From Vibrio aestuarianus (GTDB lineage Bacteria > Pseudomonadota > Gammaproteobacteria > Enterobacterales > Vibrionaceae), in the NCBI RefSeq assembly GCF_012395185.1, contig NZ_JAAZTU010000015.1, forward strand, positions 35,299 to 99,298: a DNA stretch of 64,000 bases, read 5' to 3'. How positions within the stretch are numbered: the stretch's first letter is position 1; the number at the start of each line of letters is the position of its first letter. The position numbers were made by a program, and so were the translations under genes. Below, in pieces: positions 1-9,906 of this stretch. The notes beneath the pieces were generated by a model. It made no database searches, was not told the origin of the DNA, and saw only the letters and a program-made list of their open reading frames with translations.

Positions 1-1
1 G

Positions 2-1462
2 ACTGCTCAGCAGAATATTAGAAAAAGAGAGTCTAAAGCTACGAGATTAGACGAATTACGATTGGTTAAAAAGTTTTCGTACTCGCCTACAAGTAATAGG
101 GTCGAAAGAGGTACGGTTTCTCATGAAGAAGTTATACAGATTACTGCAACTCTATTGAATGAGAGCCAGTTACTTCAAAATATACTTACAAATAGGTATC
201 CCATACTTTTAATAGATGAAAGCCAGGACACCAGAAAAGAGCTCATGGAGGCTTTCATTCAAACTCAAAGTTTGAACCGTTCGAAGTTTTCTCTTGGGTT
301 ATTTGGAGATCTCATGCAAAGGATTTATGGAGGAGGGAAACATGATCTTGAGTCCTCATTGCCTGACGATTGGAAGACCCCTTCGAAGACGATAAATTAC
401 CGCTGCCCGCAGCGTGTAATAGAGTTAATTAACAGTATTCGCGAAGAGGATGACAAGAAAAAGCAGGAGCCAAAAGCTGGAGCGTCACTTGGAGTTGTTA
501 GGTTGTTTATTGTTGATTCTGATACAGCGCGTAAGCGAGATGTAGAAGCTTCAATTAGAGCTAAGATGTCAGCTATTACAGATGATTCTTTGTGGCTTGA
601 ACCAAATCAGATAAAAGCCCTTACTTTGGAACATGCAATGGCAGCTATTAGGGGTAATTTCGATAAATTTTATTTGCCACTTGCAACAGTTGACAGTCTT
701 AGAGACTCCTTACTTAACGGAACAAATACTTCTTTAAGGTTTTTGTGTAATAGTTTATTACCTCTTGTTAATGCAATTCGAGTTCGAGATGAGTTTGCCA
801 TTGCAAGTATTATCAAAAAGCACTCTGGAGTTATCAGCTCCAATAACGTGGATTTTTGCTTAGACCCAATATTGACTCTTAAAAGCACAGATGAGTCAGT
901 TGAAAAAGTAAGAGTTATAGTCTCGGAACTTGATCCTTCTGTGGCACAGGTTCTGCGTTTGATAAAAGATTACAAGCTACTCTACATTCCTGATGAACTA
1001 AATGTTCTTCTTGTAGGTTTATCTGACGAGACAAACGATGGGGAAGATGAGAATTTAAGCAAACGGTCAATTGCATGGAATCAGGCTCTTTTAGCTCCTA
1101 TCAGCCATTTGGAAAACTACGCGCTTTATATTAATGAAGAGTTAGGGTATGGAACACATCAAGGGGTTAAAGGGTTAGAGTTTGAGCGTGTTATGGCAAT
1201 TATGGACGATAATAGTGCAAATGGATTTTTGTTCCGCTATGAAAAACTATTTGGTGCTCAAGAGTTATCCCAGACGGATATACGAAATCAATCAGAAGGT
1301 AAAGATACTGTTCTATCAAGAACTAGAAGGTTATTTTATGTGATATGTAGTAGGGCAGAAAAGAGTTTAGCTGTCGTTGCATATACCAAAGATCCTGAGG
1401 CTGTAAAGAGGAAGAGTTTAGAGTCTGGCTGGTTTACACGGGATGAAATTGAAATGATGTAG
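2..1462 (+). CDS. UvrD/Rep-like superfamily 1 helicase, 5' end cut by window edge
   Basis: The frame is open from the first bases of the window, so this is the C-terminal part of a longer protein. A TTG at 62 is not needed as a start. The visible SF1 helicase motifs are: motif II LLIDESQDT, motif III GLFGDLMQRIYGGG, motif IV NYRCPQRVIELIN, motif V GTHQGVKGLEF, and motif VI RRLFYVICSRAEKSL near the end. Walker A must lie upstream, outside the window. A separate helicase of this kind, without UvrD's normal surroundings, is common in phage-defence loci, for example beside OLD-family nucleases as in Gabija GajB. That link is inference because the upstream partner is not visible. A strong terminator follows directly. 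Confidence 0.75.
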   Translation, partial: TAQQNIRKRESKATRLDELRLVKKFSYSPTSNRVERGTVSHEEVIQITATLLNESQLLQNILTNRYPILLIDESQDTRKELMEAFIQTQSLNRSKFSLGLFGDLMQRIYGGGKHDLESSLPDDWKTPSKTINYRCPQRVIELINSIREEDDKKKQEPKAGASLGVVRLFIVDSDTARKRDVEASIRAKMSAITDDSLWLEPNQIKALTLEHAMAAIRGNFDKFYLPLATVDSLRDSLLNGTNTSLRFLCNSLLPLVNAIRVRDEFAIASIIKKHSGVISSNNVDFCLDPILTLKSTDESVEKVRVIVSELDPSVAQVLRLIKDYKLLYIPDELNVLLVGLSDETNDGEDENLSKRSIAWNQALLAPISHLENYALYINEELGYGTHQGVKGLEFERVMAIMDDNSANGFLFRYEKLFGAQELSQTDIRNQSEGKDTVLSRTRRLFYVICSRAEKSLAVVAYTKDPEAVKRKSLESGWFTRDEIEMM

Positions 1463-1518
1463 CGGGGCTCTATCTGCTAGTAATTTGGTGACAGTGATTT
1501 CTAGTTTATAGTAACGTG

Positions 1519-1550
1519 AAAAAGGCGAACCAAACGGTTCGCCTTTTTTA
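1519..1550 (+). terminator. Rho-independent terminator after the helicase
   Basis: GGCGAACC (1524-1531) pairs perfectly with GGTTCGCC (1536-1543) around a 4-base loop. An A tract precedes it and six T residues follow. It sits about 60 bases after the helicase stop. Confidence 0.85.
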
Positions 1551-1559
1551 TTGAAGTTA

Positions 1560-1617
1560 GTTTCCAACTTAGTTATCGGTTTCCAACTCGGTTATCACAG
1601 TTTCCAACTTGGTTATC
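1560..1617. repeat. Three near-identical 18-base repeats
   Basis: GTTTCCAACTTGGTTATC-type units occur at 1560-1577, 1579-1596 and 1600-1617. They differ at one or two positions and are spaced 19 and 21 bases apart. They lie between the helicase terminator and the end of gcvP. No function is recognised; they may mark the edge of an inserted segment. Confidence 0.7.
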
Positions 1618-1634
1618 TGTGATCAGCTAATCAC

Positions 1635-4514
1635 TTAGTCTTGATAGTTATCAATACTAGGGCAAGAGCAGATCAAATTACGGTCTCCGTAAACGTTATC
1701 GACACGGTTTACGGTTGGCCAGTATTTTGATGCTTTTGTTTGACGAGAAGGGAAACAAGCTACTTCTCGTGAATATGGATGAGCCCATTCATCACTAGAA
1801 AGATCCGCTTGTGTGTGAGGCGCATTGACCAATGGGTTGTCTTCCAATGGCCATTCACCCGACTTCACTTTGTTCATTTCTTCACGAATGGCGATCATCG
1901 CGTCACAGAAGCGATCAAGCTCTGCTAGGTCTTCTGACTCCGTTGGCTCTACCATCAATGTACCCGCGACTGGGAATGACATCGTTGGGGCGTGGAAGCC
2001 GTAGTCCATTAAACGTTTTGCAATGTCTTCTTCGCTAATACCAGTTTCTTCTTTCAGTGGGCGAATATCAATGATGCATTCGTGCGCTACGCGTCCATTG
2101 GTTCCACGGTAAAGCACAGGGTAGTGAGGACGTAATCTTTCCATCACATAGTTAGCATTCAAAATCGCAACTTTGGTGGCTTCAGTTAAACCTTCAGCAC
2201 CCATCATGGCAATATACGCCCATGAGATAGGTAAAATAGAAGCACTGCCGAGATCCGCGGCTGACACTGCGTGATCTTCACCTTCGACACCACCTTCAAT
2301 ATGACCAGGAAGGAAAGGCGCTAGGTGAGATTTAACACCGATAGGTCCCATGCCAGGGCCGCCGCCACCGTGAGGAATACAGAAGGTTTTATGTAGGTTA
2401 AGGTGAGAAACATCAGACCCAATGAAACCTGGACTGGTGAGACCAACTTGAGCATTCAGATTCGCACCGTCTAAGTAAACTTGACCACCAGCGGCGTGAA
2501 CCATATTACACACTTCTTTCACTTGCTCTTCATAAACACCGTGAGTTGAAGGGTAGGTGATCATGATACTTGAAAGGTTCGCTTTATGTTTTTCGATCTT
2601 CTCCGCTAAATCGGTGATATCAATGTTTCCGTTGCTATCACATTTTACGACCACGACTTTCATTGACACCATGGAAGCTGTCGCAGGGTTGGTACCGTGT
2701 GCCGAACTTGGAATTAAGCAGACGTTTCGATGACCTTCACCACGGCTTTGGTGATAGCGTTGAATCGCAATTAGACCCGCGTACTCACCAGATGCACCAG
2801 AGTTTGGTTGCAGTGAGAAAGCATCGTAACCGGTAATCTCACACAGTTTCTCTTTCAGATCTTTTGCCAGTGCTGCATAACCTGCCGCTTGCTCTTTCGG
2901 AGCAAATGGGTGGATTTCTCCAAACTCCGGCCATGTTACTGGAATCATTTCTGCAGCCGCGTTCAATTTCATGGTGCAACTGCCGAGTGGGATCATGCCG
3001 TGTGTCAGTGAAAAGTCTTTATTTTCAAGCTGTTTTAGATAACGCATCATTTGTGTTTCACTGTGATGCGTATTAAAAACAGGGTGAGTGAGAAACTCAG
3101 AGTGGCGACGGCAACCTTCAGGGATCGCTGCAAATTCGTTCGCCGCAATTTCGGTTGATAAGGTATTAACGGCCTCTTCAACATTAAAGATTGCAAATAG
3201 TGCCTTAATATCTGCGATGGTAGTGGTTTCATCTAAACTAATACCTAACTTACCGTGCAATTTGCGAAGGTTAATATCGGCTTGTTGAGCTTTGATATAT
3301 AGCGTTTCAGTTTCATCACTTGTATTGATGGTGATGGTATCAAAAAAGCTGTGGTGAGTGAGCTCATAACCCGCTTTGGTTAGACCCGCAGCTAGAATTG
3401 CTGTCATATGGTGAGTGCGACGAGCAATAGTGCGTAACCCTTCTGCACCGTGATAAACTGCGTAGAATGACGCCATATTTGCCAGTAGTGCTTGTGCAGT
3501 ACATATGTTCGAGGTCGCTTTTTCGCGTCGAATATGTTGCTCACGAGTTTGCATTGCCATGCGCAAAGCTTGGTTGCCTTTGGCATCAATCGAAACACCA
3601 ATCACGCGGCCTGGCATAGTACGTTTGTGCGCTTCACGTGTCGCCATGAATGCAGCATGTGGGCCACCGTATCCCATTGGCACGCCAAAACGTTGCGCTG
3701 AACCAATCACGACATCTGCGCCCATCTCGCCTGCTGGTTTTAATAGCGTGCTTGCTAGCAAGTCTGTGGCAACAGTAACGAGAGTCTTATTTGCTTGAGC
3801 TTTGGCAATAATCTCCGTTAGGTCGCGCACTTCACCGGTGGTAGTTGGGTATTGCAAGAGTGCACCAAACACATCTTGTTCAGGCAGCGAGTCGAGATCA
3901 CCGATTTGTACTTCAAAGCCAATAAATTCAGCGCGAGTTTTTACCACTTCGATGGTTTGAGGGTGAACATCATTGGCAACAAAAAAGACATTGCTCTTGC
4001 TTTTTCCGGCACGCTTACAGAGTGTCATTGCTTCTGCTGCCGCAGTTGCTTCGTCGAGCAGTGAGGCGTTGGCAATATCCATGGCCGTTAAATCCATCAC
4101 CATTTGTTGGTAATTAAGTAGCGATTCTAAACGACCTTGGGAAATTTCTGGTTGGTATGGTGTATAGGCGGTGTACCAGCCTGGGTTTTCCAACACATTA
4201 CGCAAAATAACGTTAGGCGTAAATGTGTTGTAGTAGCCTTGACCAATGAACGTACGTTTAACTTGGTTTTGCTGGGCGAATACTTTCATGGTCGTCAGCA
4301 TGTCAGCTTCACTTTGTGGAGCGGCAAGCGACATTGGTGCTTCTAAACGAATCTGCTTAGGAACGGTTTGCGTAATTAATGCTTCAAGGCTTTCGGCATT
4401 AATGGTGTTGAGCATTTTTTGTTGATCATCAGCGTTCGGTCCGTTGTGGCGTGCAACAAACTCATTTTGGGTACTCAATTCATTAAGTAGTGTGCTGTGA
4501 AGTAATTCAGTCAT
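1635..4514 (-). CDS. gcvP: Glycine dehydrogenase (decarboxylating), P-protein of the glycine cleavage system
   Basis: The PLP enzyme decarboxylates glycine and passes the aminomethyl group to lipoyl-GcvH in the cytoplasm. The 959-residue length matches single-chain bacterial GcvP (E. coli about 957). Diagnostic segments are ARHNGP near residue 21, the glycine-rich [14 protein letters not shown], and the PLP-lysine region [20 protein letters not shown] near residue 710. The start ATG follows an AAAGGAA sequence. It is the last gene of the leftward glyA-gcvH-gcvP run, with 82 bases and a hairpin separating it from gcvH. Regulation is presumably by the XRE-cupin protein encoded upstream of gcvT. 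Nothing in the frame looks damaged. Confidence 0.97.
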   Translation of the reverse strand: MTELLHSTLLNELSTQNEFVARHNGPNADDQQKMLNTINAESLEALITQTVPKQIRLEAPMSLAAPQSEADMLTTMKVFAQQNQVKRTFIGQGYYNTFTPNVILRNVLENPGWYTAYTPYQPEISQGRLESLLNYQQMVMDLTAMDIANASLLDEATAAAEAMTLCKRAGKSKSNVFFVANDVHPQTIEVVKTRAEFIGFEVQIGDLDSLPEQDVFGALLQYPTTTGEVRDLTEIIAKAQANKTLVTVATDLLASTLLKPAGEMGADVVIGSAQRFGVPMGYGGPHAAFMATREAHKRTMPGRVIGVSIDAKGNQALRMAMQTREQHIRREKATSNICTAQALLANMASFYAVYHGAEGLRTIARRTHHMTAILAAGLTKAGYELTHHSFFDTITINTSDETETLYIKAQQADINLRKLHGKLGISLDETTTIADIKALFAIFNVEEAVNTLSTEIAANEFAAIPEGCRRHSEFLTHPVFNTHHSETQMMRYLKQLENKDFSLTHGMIPLGSCTMKLNAAAEMIPVTWPEFGEIHPFAPKEQAAGYAALAKDLKEKLCEITGYDAFSLQPNSGASGEYAGLIAIQRYHQSRGEGHRNVCLIPSSAHGTNPATASMVSMKVVVVKCDSNGNIDITDLAEKIEKHKANLSSIMITYPSTHGVYEEQVKEVCNMVHAAGGQVYLDGANLNAQVGLTSPGFIGSDVSHLNLHKTFCIPHGGGGPGMGPIGVKSHLAPFLPGHIEGGVEGEDHAVSAADLGSASILPISWAYIAMMGAEGLTEATKVAILNANYVMERLRPHYPVLYRGTNGRVAHECIIDIRPLKEETGISEEDIAKRLMDYGFHAPTMSFPVAGTLMVEPTESEDLAELDRFCDAMIAIREEMNKVKSGEWPLEDNPLVNAPHTQADLSSDEWAHPYSREVACFPSRQTKASKYWPTVNRVDNVYGDRNLICSCPSIDNYQD

Positions 4515-4548
4515 TTCCTTTACCTTCTCATAAGGCCTGTTGCGACCT

Positions 4549-4578
4549 TAAAAAAAAGCCACCCATACTGGGCAGCTT
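4549..4578 (-). terminator. Terminator-like hairpin between gcvH and gcvP
   Basis: On the minus strand AGCTGCCCA pairs with TGGGTGGCT (two G-U pairs) around a 3-base loop and is followed by a run of eight T. It lies inside the presumed operon, so it may partially terminate transcription and reduce gcvP expression relative to gcvH. Confidence 0.65.
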
Positions 4579-4596
4579 TGATTCGTGATGGGCTGT

Positions 4597-4977
4597 TTAG
4601 TCTTCTTCGATAGAGCTTAAGTACTCTTCTGCATCTTTTAGATCGTCAAGTTCAGAAGGGTCAGACATTTTCACTTTTACAATCCAGCCACCTTCATACG
4701 GTTCTTCATTGATCAGTTCAGGGCTATCTCCTAACTCTTCATTGATTTCAACGATAACACCGGTAATAGGCGCATAAATGTCTGAAGCGGCTTTCACTGA
4801 TTCGACAAGAGAAAAACTGTCGCCAGCGTCAATCTCAGCATCCACTTCTGGTAGGTCAACAAACACAACATCGCCTAGCATTTCTTGTGCATGCTCAGAA
4901 ATACCGATCGTAACTGTGCCGTCACCGTTGTCGCGCACCCATTCGTGGCTTTCTGCAAACTTCAGTGTATTGTCCAT
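4597..4977 (-). CDS. gcvH: Glycine cleavage system H protein
   Basis: The lipoyl carrier shuttles the aminomethyl intermediate between the P and T proteins. The 126-residue length is normal. The lipoylation site is Lys62 in [17 protein letters not shown], and the [19 protein letters not shown] segment before it is typical of GcvH. The start ATG follows GGAGATTAAGCA, a good ribosome binding site. It lies 53 bases downstream of glyA and upstream of gcvP on the same strand. Confidence 0.97.
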   Translation of the reverse strand: MDNTLKFAESHEWVRDNGDGTVTIGISEHAQEMLGDVVFVDLPEVDAEIDAGDSFSLVESVKAASDIYAPITGVIVEINEELGDSPELINEEPYEGGWIVKVKMSDPSELDDLKDAEEYLSSIEED

Positions 4978-5030
4978 TGCTTAATCTCCAAAAAAGTATT
5001 GATTTGAAACTTGTGTTTAATTTGAAAGTG

Positions 5031-6338
5031 TTACTGGTAAAGTGGGAAGCGTTGGCACAACATTTTCACTTGTTTGCGAACCTGTTGTTCCACTTGTGCA
5101 TTACCTTCTGGGCTTTCTATAAGACCATCTAGCACATCACCAATCCACTGCCCAATGAGTTTGAATTCTTCACGACCAAAACCACGGCTGGTCCCAGCCG
5201 GTGTACCTAAACGAATACCCGAAGTAATCATAGGCTTTTCAGTATCAAAGGGGATGCCGTTTTTGTTACATGTGATTCCTGCACGTTCGAGAGCTTGCTC
5301 TGCCACGTTACCTTTCAAGCCTTTTGGACGTAGGTCTACGAGCATCAAGTGCGTGTCAGTTCCGCCAGTCACAATGTCACAACCGCGAGTTTGCAATACT
5401 TCAGCGAGAACTTTTGCGTTGTCGATCACTGAATCGATATAGCTGTTAAATTCAGGTCCCAATGCTTCACCAAAGGCGACCGCTTTAGCGGCGATAACGT
5501 GCATTAATGGCCCACCTTGCAGGCCCGGAAAAACAGCTGAATTAATTTTTTTGATGATCTCTTCACTATTGGTGAGGATCATCCCGCCACGTGGGCCGCG
5601 CAGTGTTTTGTGGGTTGTGGTGGTGACAACGTGAGCATGAGGTAATGGGCTAGGGTGTGCGCCAGTTGCGACCAAACCTGCAATGTGCGCCATATCAACC
5701 ATTAAGATGGCATCGACTTCATCGGCAATTTCGCGGAATTTAGCAAAATCGATGACGCGAGGAATGGCGGAGCCACCAGCAATGATCATTTTAGGTTTAT
5801 GCTGTTGTGCCAGTGCGCGAACATCGTCGTAATTGATCTCTAACGTTTCGCGATCAACCCCGTATTGAATGGCGTTAAACCACTTACCGGATAAAGCAGG
5901 TCGAGCCCCATGCGTTAAGTGGCCGCCAGCATCCAAAGACATTCCCATAATGGTGTCGCCCGGCTGGAGCAGTGCAAGTTTGACTGCCCCGTTGGCTTGA
6001 GCGCCTGAATGGGGTTGAACGTTTGCGTATTGGCAATTAAAAAGCGATTTAGCGCGCTCGATAGCAATTGTCTCTACTGTATCAACATGTTCACAGCCAC
6101 CATAGTAGCGTCGGCCTGGATAGCCTTCTGCGTATTTATTGGTAAGGCAGGTTCCTTGAGCTTGCATGACCGCTTTCGAAACAATGTTTTCAGAAGCGAT
6201 AAGCTCAATTTGTTCATTCTGACGGGCGTATTCAGCTTGAATACCGGCGAAAACGGCGTCGTCAGTTGCTGCTAAATTGGTTGAGAAGAAACTCTCTAGG
6301 CTGTGATTTTGGTAAGTTTTGTTCGCGTTTGCATTCAT
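5031..6338 (-). CDS. glyA: Serine hydroxymethyltransferase
   Basis: The PLP enzyme interconverts serine and glycine with tetrahydrofolate. The protein has 435 residues; the PLP lysine is Lys244 in [15 protein letters not shown]. Other family marks are [28 protein letters not shown] and [11 protein letters not shown]. The N-terminus is about 17 residues longer than E. coli GlyA. Its start ATG follows GGAAGG. Placement as the first gene of the gcv run suggests a glycine-responsive copy additional to a housekeeping glyA elsewhere, as in other vibrios (family knowledge, not shown here). Confidence 0.96.
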   Translation of the reverse strand: MNANANKTYQNHSLESFFSTNLAATDDAVFAGIQAEYARQNEQIELIASENIVSKAVMQAQGTCLTNKYAEGYPGRRYYGGCEHVDTVETIAIERAKSLFNCQYANVQPHSGAQANGAVKLALLQPGDTIMGMSLDAGGHLTHGARPALSGKWFNAIQYGVDRETLEINYDDVRALAQQHKPKMIIAGGSAIPRVIDFAKFREIADEVDAILMVDMAHIAGLVATGAHPSPLPHAHVVTTTTHKTLRGPRGGMILTNSEEIIKKINSAVFPGLQGGPLMHVIAAKAVAFGEALGPEFNSYIDSVIDNAKVLAEVLQTRGCDIVTGGTDTHLMLVDLRPKGLKGNVAEQALERAGITCNKNGIPFDTEKPMITSGIRLGTPAGTSRGFGREEFKLIGQWIGDVLDGLIESPEGNAQVEQQVRKQVKMLCQRFPLYQ

Positions 6339-6734
6339 GGTAGATGACCTTCCAATAATCCAACGAATATTGATTGTATTCGCTGTTCCTTTTTGATGGC
6401 TGCTTTACTCAACGGCTGTGTAGGGTTGTGAGAAAACAGGGTGTTTAGTTATCCCTAAACTCTTATTACGTTCCCCAATTATTCGGGGTGAAAACCACTC
6501 AAATATTGTTAAGTCCTTCACGATAGCGAGCGGTAAATAGCATCTCTTCATCTAACAAGTCAGTAACATACTCTCTGAGTTATGAACAATCAATTAAAAA
6601 TTTCCTATAGGAAACTCGGTTTCTTATTTTGTTAGCGAGAGCACGCTTTATTTTGATGTTGTTCTTTAACCTGATGACGGCTTCATGCCACAATGATTTT
6701 TGTGATCAGGAAGAAACGATAATCGAGGGAAAGC
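6339..6734. other. Divergent control region between glyA and the XRE-cupin gene
   Basis: This 396-base region has no convincing coding frame. It must contain the promoters of the leftward glyA operon and of the rightward regulator gene. Its most obvious element is the 14-base palindrome at 6601-6614. I see no glycine riboswitch core. Confidence 0.6.
6601..6614. promoter_or_regulatory. Perfect palindrome, candidate operator of the XRE-cupin regulator
   Basis: TTTCCTATAGGAAA is a perfect 14-base palindrome, followed at 6619 by a further GTTTCT half-site. Related sequences occur downstream of the regulator gene and just upstream of gcvT, which supports one shared binding protein. Confidence 0.5.
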
Positions 6735-7358
6735 ATGTCTGAAGACATCTATGATGAGTACCCATCACTCACACTTGCTAAAGAAAGCGGCGAGCAAACC
6801 ATAGAGCCATTAAAACTTGGTCAGCGAATCAAAGACATTCGTGCCAAGCTGGGTATTACCTTAGAAGAGGCTAGCCAACGTACCGGGCTTGCTCGTTCAA
6901 CATTAAGCAAAATCGAAAACGAACAGATATCACCAACCTTTCAAGCGATGCAAAAACTTGCGCATGGTTTGCAAATAGATATGCCGCAACTCTTTGAGCC
7001 ACCGAAAAAAATTCTTGCCACAGGGCGGCGAGATATTTCTCGTTGCGGTGAGGGTAAGCCGCATCCCACGCCTACATACGAACATGAATTGTTGGCAACA
7101 CAGCTTTCAAATAAAAAGATGATGCCATTCAAAAGTCGAGTGCGAGCAAGAGCATTTGAAGAGTATAGCGACTGGGTTCGACACGACGGTGAGGAGTTTT
7201 TACTTATTCTCTCTGGTGATGTTTTATTTTACAGCGAATTTTATGAGCCGGTGCGTTTAGCCGAAGGTGACAGTGTTTATTACGATGCCAATATGGGGCA
7301 CATGTTGGTCTCTGTCAGTGACGATGATGCTCTAATTTTGTGGGTAACAGCTAAATAA
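6735..7358 (+). CDS. XRE-family regulator with C-terminal cupin domain, glycine cleavage locus
   Basis: The 207-residue protein has a helix-turn-helix at about residues 27-82 (LGQRIKDIRAKLGITLEEAS, then LARSTLSKIENEQISPTFQA) and a small cupin fold at about 130-205 (WVRHDGEEFLLILSGDVLF, then LAEGDSVYYDANMGHMLVSV). Such proteins sense a small ligand with the cupin. The gene lies between the divergent glyA operon and gcvT, so control of glycine cleavage is the simplest role. The start ATG follows GAGGGAAAGC. Palindromic operator candidates with GAAAC/GTTTC arms flank the gene. Confidence 0.85.
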   Translation: MSEDIYDEYPSLTLAKESGEQTIEPLKLGQRIKDIRAKLGITLEEASQRTGLARSTLSKIENEQISPTFQAMQKLAHGLQIDMPQLFEPPKKILATGRRDISRCGEGKPHPTPTYEHELLATQLSNKKMMPFKSRVRARAFEEYSDWVRHDGEEFLLILSGDVLFYSEFYEPVRLAEGDSVYYDANMGHMLVSVSDDDALILWVTAK

Positions 7359-7374
7359 CTAACAAAAGATTAAG

Positions 7375-7388
7375 TTTCCTATAATGAA
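7375..7388. promoter_or_regulatory. Imperfect palindrome downstream of the regulator gene
   Basis: TTTCCTATAATGAAA starts 16 bases after the stop codon and matches the first half of the perfect palindrome at 6601-6614. It may be a second operator in front of gcvT. Confidence 0.35.
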
Positions 7389-7422
7389 AGCAAACGGTTG
7401 CTTTTGTGCTCATCTGCTGGAA

Positions 7423-7472
7423 AAAGGCGTTTCATGGAGCGACTATTGCTCAATGAAGCGCCTTTCTTTTTT
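7423..7472 (+). terminator. Long hairpin terminator after the XRE-cupin gene
   Basis: AAAGGCG (7423-7429) pairs with CGCCTTT (7459-7465), and the inner TTCAT and GAGC segments pair with ATGAA and GCTC. A T-rich tract follows at 7467-7472. Confidence 0.8.
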
Positions 7473-7565
7473 CTTCTAAATTGTGATTAAGTTGTTAATT
7501 TTGCCAATTGGCTCGGTTTTCAACTTGTGAATCCCATCAATCGAGCGCATTCTTGTTCACTATTG

Positions 7566-7578
7566 GAAACAGAGTTTC
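7566..7578. promoter_or_regulatory. GAAAC-AGA-GTTTC palindrome upstream of gcvT
   Basis: The 13-base inverted repeat is about 70 bases upstream of the gcvT start. It shares its half-site with the palindrome in front of glyA, so it is a candidate operator for the same regulator. Confidence 0.45.
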
Positions 7579-7648
7579 TTTCATGTGGAGCTGTTTGCCT
7601 TGATGAGGCGTAAAACTCCCCGTTGGGTCGGCAGAAATGGAGACAAAA

Positions 7649-8782
7649 ATGACTCAAGATAATGCAAATCAAACATTACTTACTACACCGTTACATGCTT
7701 TGCACAATGAAGTAGGCGCAAAAATGGTGCCATTTGCTGGCTATGATATGCCTGTGCAATATCCGCTTGGTGTAAAAAAAGAGCATTTGCATACGCGTGA
7801 AGCGGCCGGTTTGTTTGATGTCTCTCATATGGGCCAGTTGCGTTTACGTGGTGTTGATTCAGCAAATGCTTTAGAAGCATTGGTACCGGTTGATATTATT
7901 GATCTGCCTGCTGGCAAGCAGCGTTATGCTTTCTTTACTAACGAACAAGGCGGGATCATGGATGACTTGATGGTGGCTAATTTAGGCGACCATCTATTTG
8001 TTGTGGTGAATGCTGCTTGTAAAGAACAAGACATTGCTCATCTACAAGCCAATATGCCTCAAGGTGTAGAACTGGAAATTATTGAAGATCGTGCTCTTTT
8101 AGCGCTTCAAGGTCCGAAAGCGGCCGAGGTGCTAGCACGCATTCAGCCACAAGTTGCCTCTATGTTATTTATGGATGTGCAAATTATGGATTTAGACGGT
8201 GTTGAATGCATTGTCAGCCGTAGTGGTTATACCGGTGAAGATGGCTACGAGATTTCTGTTCCAGCAGAGCAAGCGCAACGTCTTGCTCGTCAATTAACAG
8301 CTTATGACGAAGTTGAGTGGATCGGCCTTGGTGCTCGTGATTCGCTACGTCTTGAGTGTGGTCTGTGCCTTTACGGCCATGATCTCGATACCACCACCAC
8401 GCCAGTTGAGGCAAGCTTATTATGGGGTATCAGTAAAGCTCGTCGCGCCGATGGTGAACGCGCAGGTGGCTTCCCTGGCGCTGATATCATCTTAAAGCAA
8501 ATCGAGACTAAAGATGTCTCGCGTAAGCGCGTTGGGTTAGTTGGTCTAACCAAAGCCCCAGTCCGTGAAGGTACAGAGCTATTTGACGCTGATAACAATA
8601 AAATCGGTATTGTGACCAGCGGTACGGCTAGTCCAACGGCGGGTAAACCTGTTTCCATGGCTTATCTGCGCGCTGATTTAGCGGCAATTGGTACGCAGGT
8701 ATTTGCTCAAGTACGCGGTAAAATGCTGCCAATGGCCGTAGAAAAAATGCCGTTTGTTCCTCAGCGCTATTACCGAGGCTAA
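7649..8782 (+). CDS. gcvT: Aminomethyltransferase, T-protein of the glycine cleavage system
   Basis: This folate-dependent enzyme releases ammonia and forms methylene-tetrahydrofolate from the aminomethyl group on GcvH. From this start it has 377 residues. Family segments include HMGQLRLRG, QGGIMDDLMV, SRSGYTGEDGYEISVP and GLGARDSLRLECGLCLYGHD. I prefer the ATG at 7649 because GGAG lies 6 bases before it; an upstream in-frame ATG at 7637 has no obvious binding site. The gene is separated from glyA-gcvH-gcvP by the regulator gene and is read in the opposite direction. Confidence 0.96.
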   Translation: MTQDNANQTLLTTPLHALHNEVGAKMVPFAGYDMPVQYPLGVKKEHLHTREAAGLFDVSHMGQLRLRGVDSANALEALVPVDIIDLPAGKQRYAFFTNEQGGIMDDLMVANLGDHLFVVVNAACKEQDIAHLQANMPQGVELEIIEDRALLALQGPKAAEVLARIQPQVASMLFMDVQIMDLDGVECIVSRSGYTGEDGYEISVPAEQAQRLARQLTAYDEVEWIGLGARDSLRLECGLCLYGHDLDTTTTPVEASLLWGISKARRADGERAGGFPGADIILKQIETKDVSRKRVGLVGLTKAPVREGTELFDADNNKIGIVTSGTASPTAGKPVSMAYLRADLAAIGTQVFAQVRGKMLPMAVEKMPFVPQRYYRG

Positions 8783-8876
8783 TGCATACAGAATTTAAAT
8801 AGTCACAGCATAAAAATCTGTGCTATTTATGCAATCTTAAGTACTATCTAAATTCTTAATGATAAGGAATGACATT

Positions 8877-9860
8877 ATGAATAAGTGGGTAGTACTTTTT
8901 TCTTCACTCGCCATTTCGGGCAATGTTTGCGCCGTTGATGTAAAGCCTTATATCGTCAATGGCTCGTATGCAGATGTGACAACTTTCCCGTCCATGGCGA
9001 GCCTGTTTTTCGATCAAATTGACTATACACGAACTTATGGTAGCGCTAGTTACTGTGGCGCTTCATTACTCAGTAATCAATATGTTTTAACAGCGGCGCA
9101 TTGTATTTACGGCAATGAGAAAGCTCAGCTTTTTACATCGGTTGTACCACAACTACAAGATGAACGTGATTTCCCCAGTAATATCATGGAAAAAGGCAAA
9201 GTCGCCGCAATTTATTACCCATCAACATACAACCATTCGACGTTATTAGATGATATTGCGATTCTGAAATTGGAAACGCCATTGACTACGGTTTCCTCTG
9301 TTAACTACTTAAAACGCCCTGATGCCGGTGATGATGCAACCTATCGTTCATCTAGCGAACAATTTGTCGCGGTAGGGCATGGCAATACTGCTTCTAATGT
9401 TGATAACAATACATTACTGCTACAAACTAACTTAACCTTTGTACCGAATAATCTGTGTAATTATGAATATAAAACTGACAAGAATTTATGTATGGAAGGT
9501 GTTATCAGTGGTTTGACTGGTCTTGAAAACGCCACTTGCCAAGGTGATTCAGGTGGTCCTTTATTTTGGTCACATGGCAGCGAATATATCCAAGTTGGAC
9601 TAACCAGTTTTGGTCCTGCGACTCGATGTGGTGACCCATCACCTTCGGTTGGCGCGACATCGGTGTTTACAGAAATCCATGATTATGCCGACTGGATTGA
9701 TAGTGTGATGAATGGCGCTGAATCACCGAAGTTCGTTGCCACTGAAGCTAAACGACAAGCTTATTTAAATCCACCAAGTTCAGATTCTGGTGGTGGCTCT
9801 TTAGGTTGGTGGTCATTACTATTGATATTCAGCACAGTATTGCGTCGGCGTTGGCTTTAG
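8877..9860 (+). CDS. Secreted trypsin-like serine protease with GlyGly-CTERM tail
   Basis: This chymotrypsin-fold endopeptidase is exported by a signal peptide (MNKWVVLFSSLAISGNVCA). Mature trypsin landmarks are YIVNGSYADV, the catalytic His75 in VLTAAHC, Asp126 in DDIAILKLE and Ser225 in CQGDSGGP. The C-terminus is a Gly-rich stretch, a hydrophobic helix and an RRR cluster, which is the GlyGly-CTERM signal processed by rhombosortase and used for type II secreted Vibrio enzymes. The ATG at 8877 follows AAGGAATGACATT; an ATG six codons upstream (8859) is less well placed. The active enzyme is probably surface-retained or released after cleavage (inference). Confidence 0.93.
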   Translation: MNKWVVLFSSLAISGNVCAVDVKPYIVNGSYADVTTFPSMASLFFDQIDYTRTYGSASYCGASLLSNQYVLTAAHCIYGNEKAQLFTSVVPQLQDERDFPSNIMEKGKVAAIYYPSTYNHSTLLDDIAILKLETPLTTVSSVNYLKRPDAGDDATYRSSSEQFVAVGHGNTASNVDNNTLLLQTNLTFVPNNLCNYEYKTDKNLCMEGVISGLTGLENATCQGDSGGPLFWSHGSEYIQVGLTSFGPATRCGDPSPSVGATSVFTEIHDYADWIDSVMNGAESPKFVATEAKRQAYLNPPSSDSGGGSLGWWSLLLIFSTVLRRRWL

Positions 9861-9906
9861 ATATTGTTAAAACCAGAGAAGATAGAATAATAGTCTCTAT
9901 TTTTGA

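Noticed and set aside
6339..6734. Glycine riboswitch upstream of glyA
   Set aside because: I looked for the conserved tandem aptamer core and did not see it; the palindrome suggests protein control instead.
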